This document shows, piece after piece, positions 14,731 to 15,080 of a DNA stretch of 15,080 bases (the stretch's first letter is position 1; each line of letters opens with the position of its first letter). The notes below the pieces were generated by a model. It saw only the letters and a list, made by a program, of their open reading frames with translations, made no database searches and was not told the origin of the DNA. The DNA is taken from positions 1 through 15,080 of the forward strand of contig CAIYFP010000107.1 of the NCBI GenBank assembly GCA_903925515.1, given 5' to 3'. This stretch comes from an uncultured Verrucomicrobiota bacterium. GTDB taxonomy: Bacteria; Verrucomicrobiota; Verrucomicrobiia; Limisphaerales; UBA9464. The position numbers and the translations under genes are program-made.

Positions 14731-15080
14731 ATGAAAACCTCTCGCCTCCCTCGCCTCGCCACGGCCCTCGCACGGCTGCTCGCCGGTTGGATCGTCATCG
14801 GCTCGTCGCTCGCGATGCGCGCCGCCGTGCCCGAGCCCGACACGGTCATCTGGGGCATCATCAACCTTGGCGGCCGCAACCTCGCCCCGTCCGACGACGT
14901 CGTCGTCCAGGCCCGTCGCATCCCCATCGACAGCGGCCTGCCTCTCCTCCGGCCCAACGCTTCCGTCCCCGGCAACACCCTCTACCTCACCGTCCTCGTC
15001 CAAGGCCAGGTCCGCGCCCAGGTCGCCTATGACGTCGAGGGCCGAGGCGTCGTCCGACGCGTCGATTTCGGCGACGTGGA
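14731..15080 (+). CDS. Secreted protein beginning 'PEPDTVIWG', 3' end missing
   Basis: ATG 14731 is the first start codon in its frame after the stop of the giant gene, 33 bases away. The frame stays open to the window end (116 full codons). The N-terminus 'MKTSRLPRLATALARLLAG' continues into a hydrophobic core 'WIVIGSSLA' and a likely cleavage site near AMRAA, so it is exported. The mature start 'VPEPDTVIWGIINLGGRNL' followed by 'VVVQARRIPIDSGLPLL' and 'GNTLYLTVLVQGQVRAQV' looks like a beta-rich domain. I recall 'PEPDTV' starts in verrucomicrobial secreted proteins but know no function. No Shine-Dalgarno sequence is visible. The spacing suggests co-transcription with the giant gene, perhaps as a partner on the cell surface. 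A shorter ORF in another frame at 14787-15032 is a shadow. Confidence 0.85.
   Translation, partial: MKTSRLPRLATALARLLAGWIVIGSSLAMRAAVPEPDTVIWGIINLGGRNLAPSDDVVVQARRIPIDSGLPLLRPNASVPGNTLYLTVLVQGQVRAQVAYDVEGRGVVRRVDFGDV

Noticed and set aside
12358..15003. 881-codon open frame on the - strand
   Set aside because: It lies antisense to the clearly coding giant gene and the third gene. Its translation is Gly/Val/Asp/His-rich without domain pattern, as expected for the reverse frame of GC-rich coding DNA.

Overview
The window is GC-rich DNA (roughly two-thirds G+C by eye) read entirely on the + strand. It holds one run of three tightly spaced genes for exported, very large or modular proteins. The protein style suggests Verrucomicrobiota or a PVC-group relative: tandem cysteine-free Ig-like domains, LamG/concanavalin-like domains, HAF repeats, a 'YHPDHDN' module, a 'NPNEEHA' module and a secreted protein beginning 'PEPDTV'. 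This assignment rests on recalled family resemblance, not on a marker gene. No RNA gene, mobile element, CRISPR array or clear intrinsic terminator was seen.

Layout. (1) Positions 1-3230 are the 3' part of a gene whose start lies outside the window. It encodes six tandem Ig-like domains (the first partial) followed by a roughly 590-residue conserved-looking C-terminal module. (2) Eight bases later, at 3239, a gene for a giant secreted protein begins. As read, it is split by a -1-type frameshift near 10405-10418. The 5' frame runs to a stop at 10765 and the true continuation is in the next frame to 14697. Restored, the product would be about 3,820 residues: signal peptide, unknown N-terminal domain, Ig-like domains, LamG, Ig-like, LamG, cadherin-like domains, HAF repeats, a large unknown module, a third LamG (the one interrupted), and a long C-terminal helical region. 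(3) After 33 bases a third gene starts at 14731 with a signal peptide and runs off the window.

Most interesting point. The last ~800 residues of the giant protein have the topology of the pore-forming and TcB-binding end of Tc-toxin A subunits: long amphipathic helix, short glycine/alanine-rich hydrophobic hairpin, long helix, a further helical segment, then a beta-rich C-terminal domain ending in a TcA-like tail. Joined to lectin-like and Ig-like modules, this could be an undescribed Tc-like translocation or contact-delivery machine. That is a hypothesis from remembered family features and needs a profile or structure search.

How the genes may work together. Same strand, 8- and 33-base spacers, and shared cell-surface domain types suggest one transcription unit for a secreted or surface assembly. 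The promoter must lie upstream of the window. A second signal is a codon-context bias: the codon before TGG (Trp) ends in A far more often than expected for this GC-rich sequence, and the hexamer CCATGG is over-represented.
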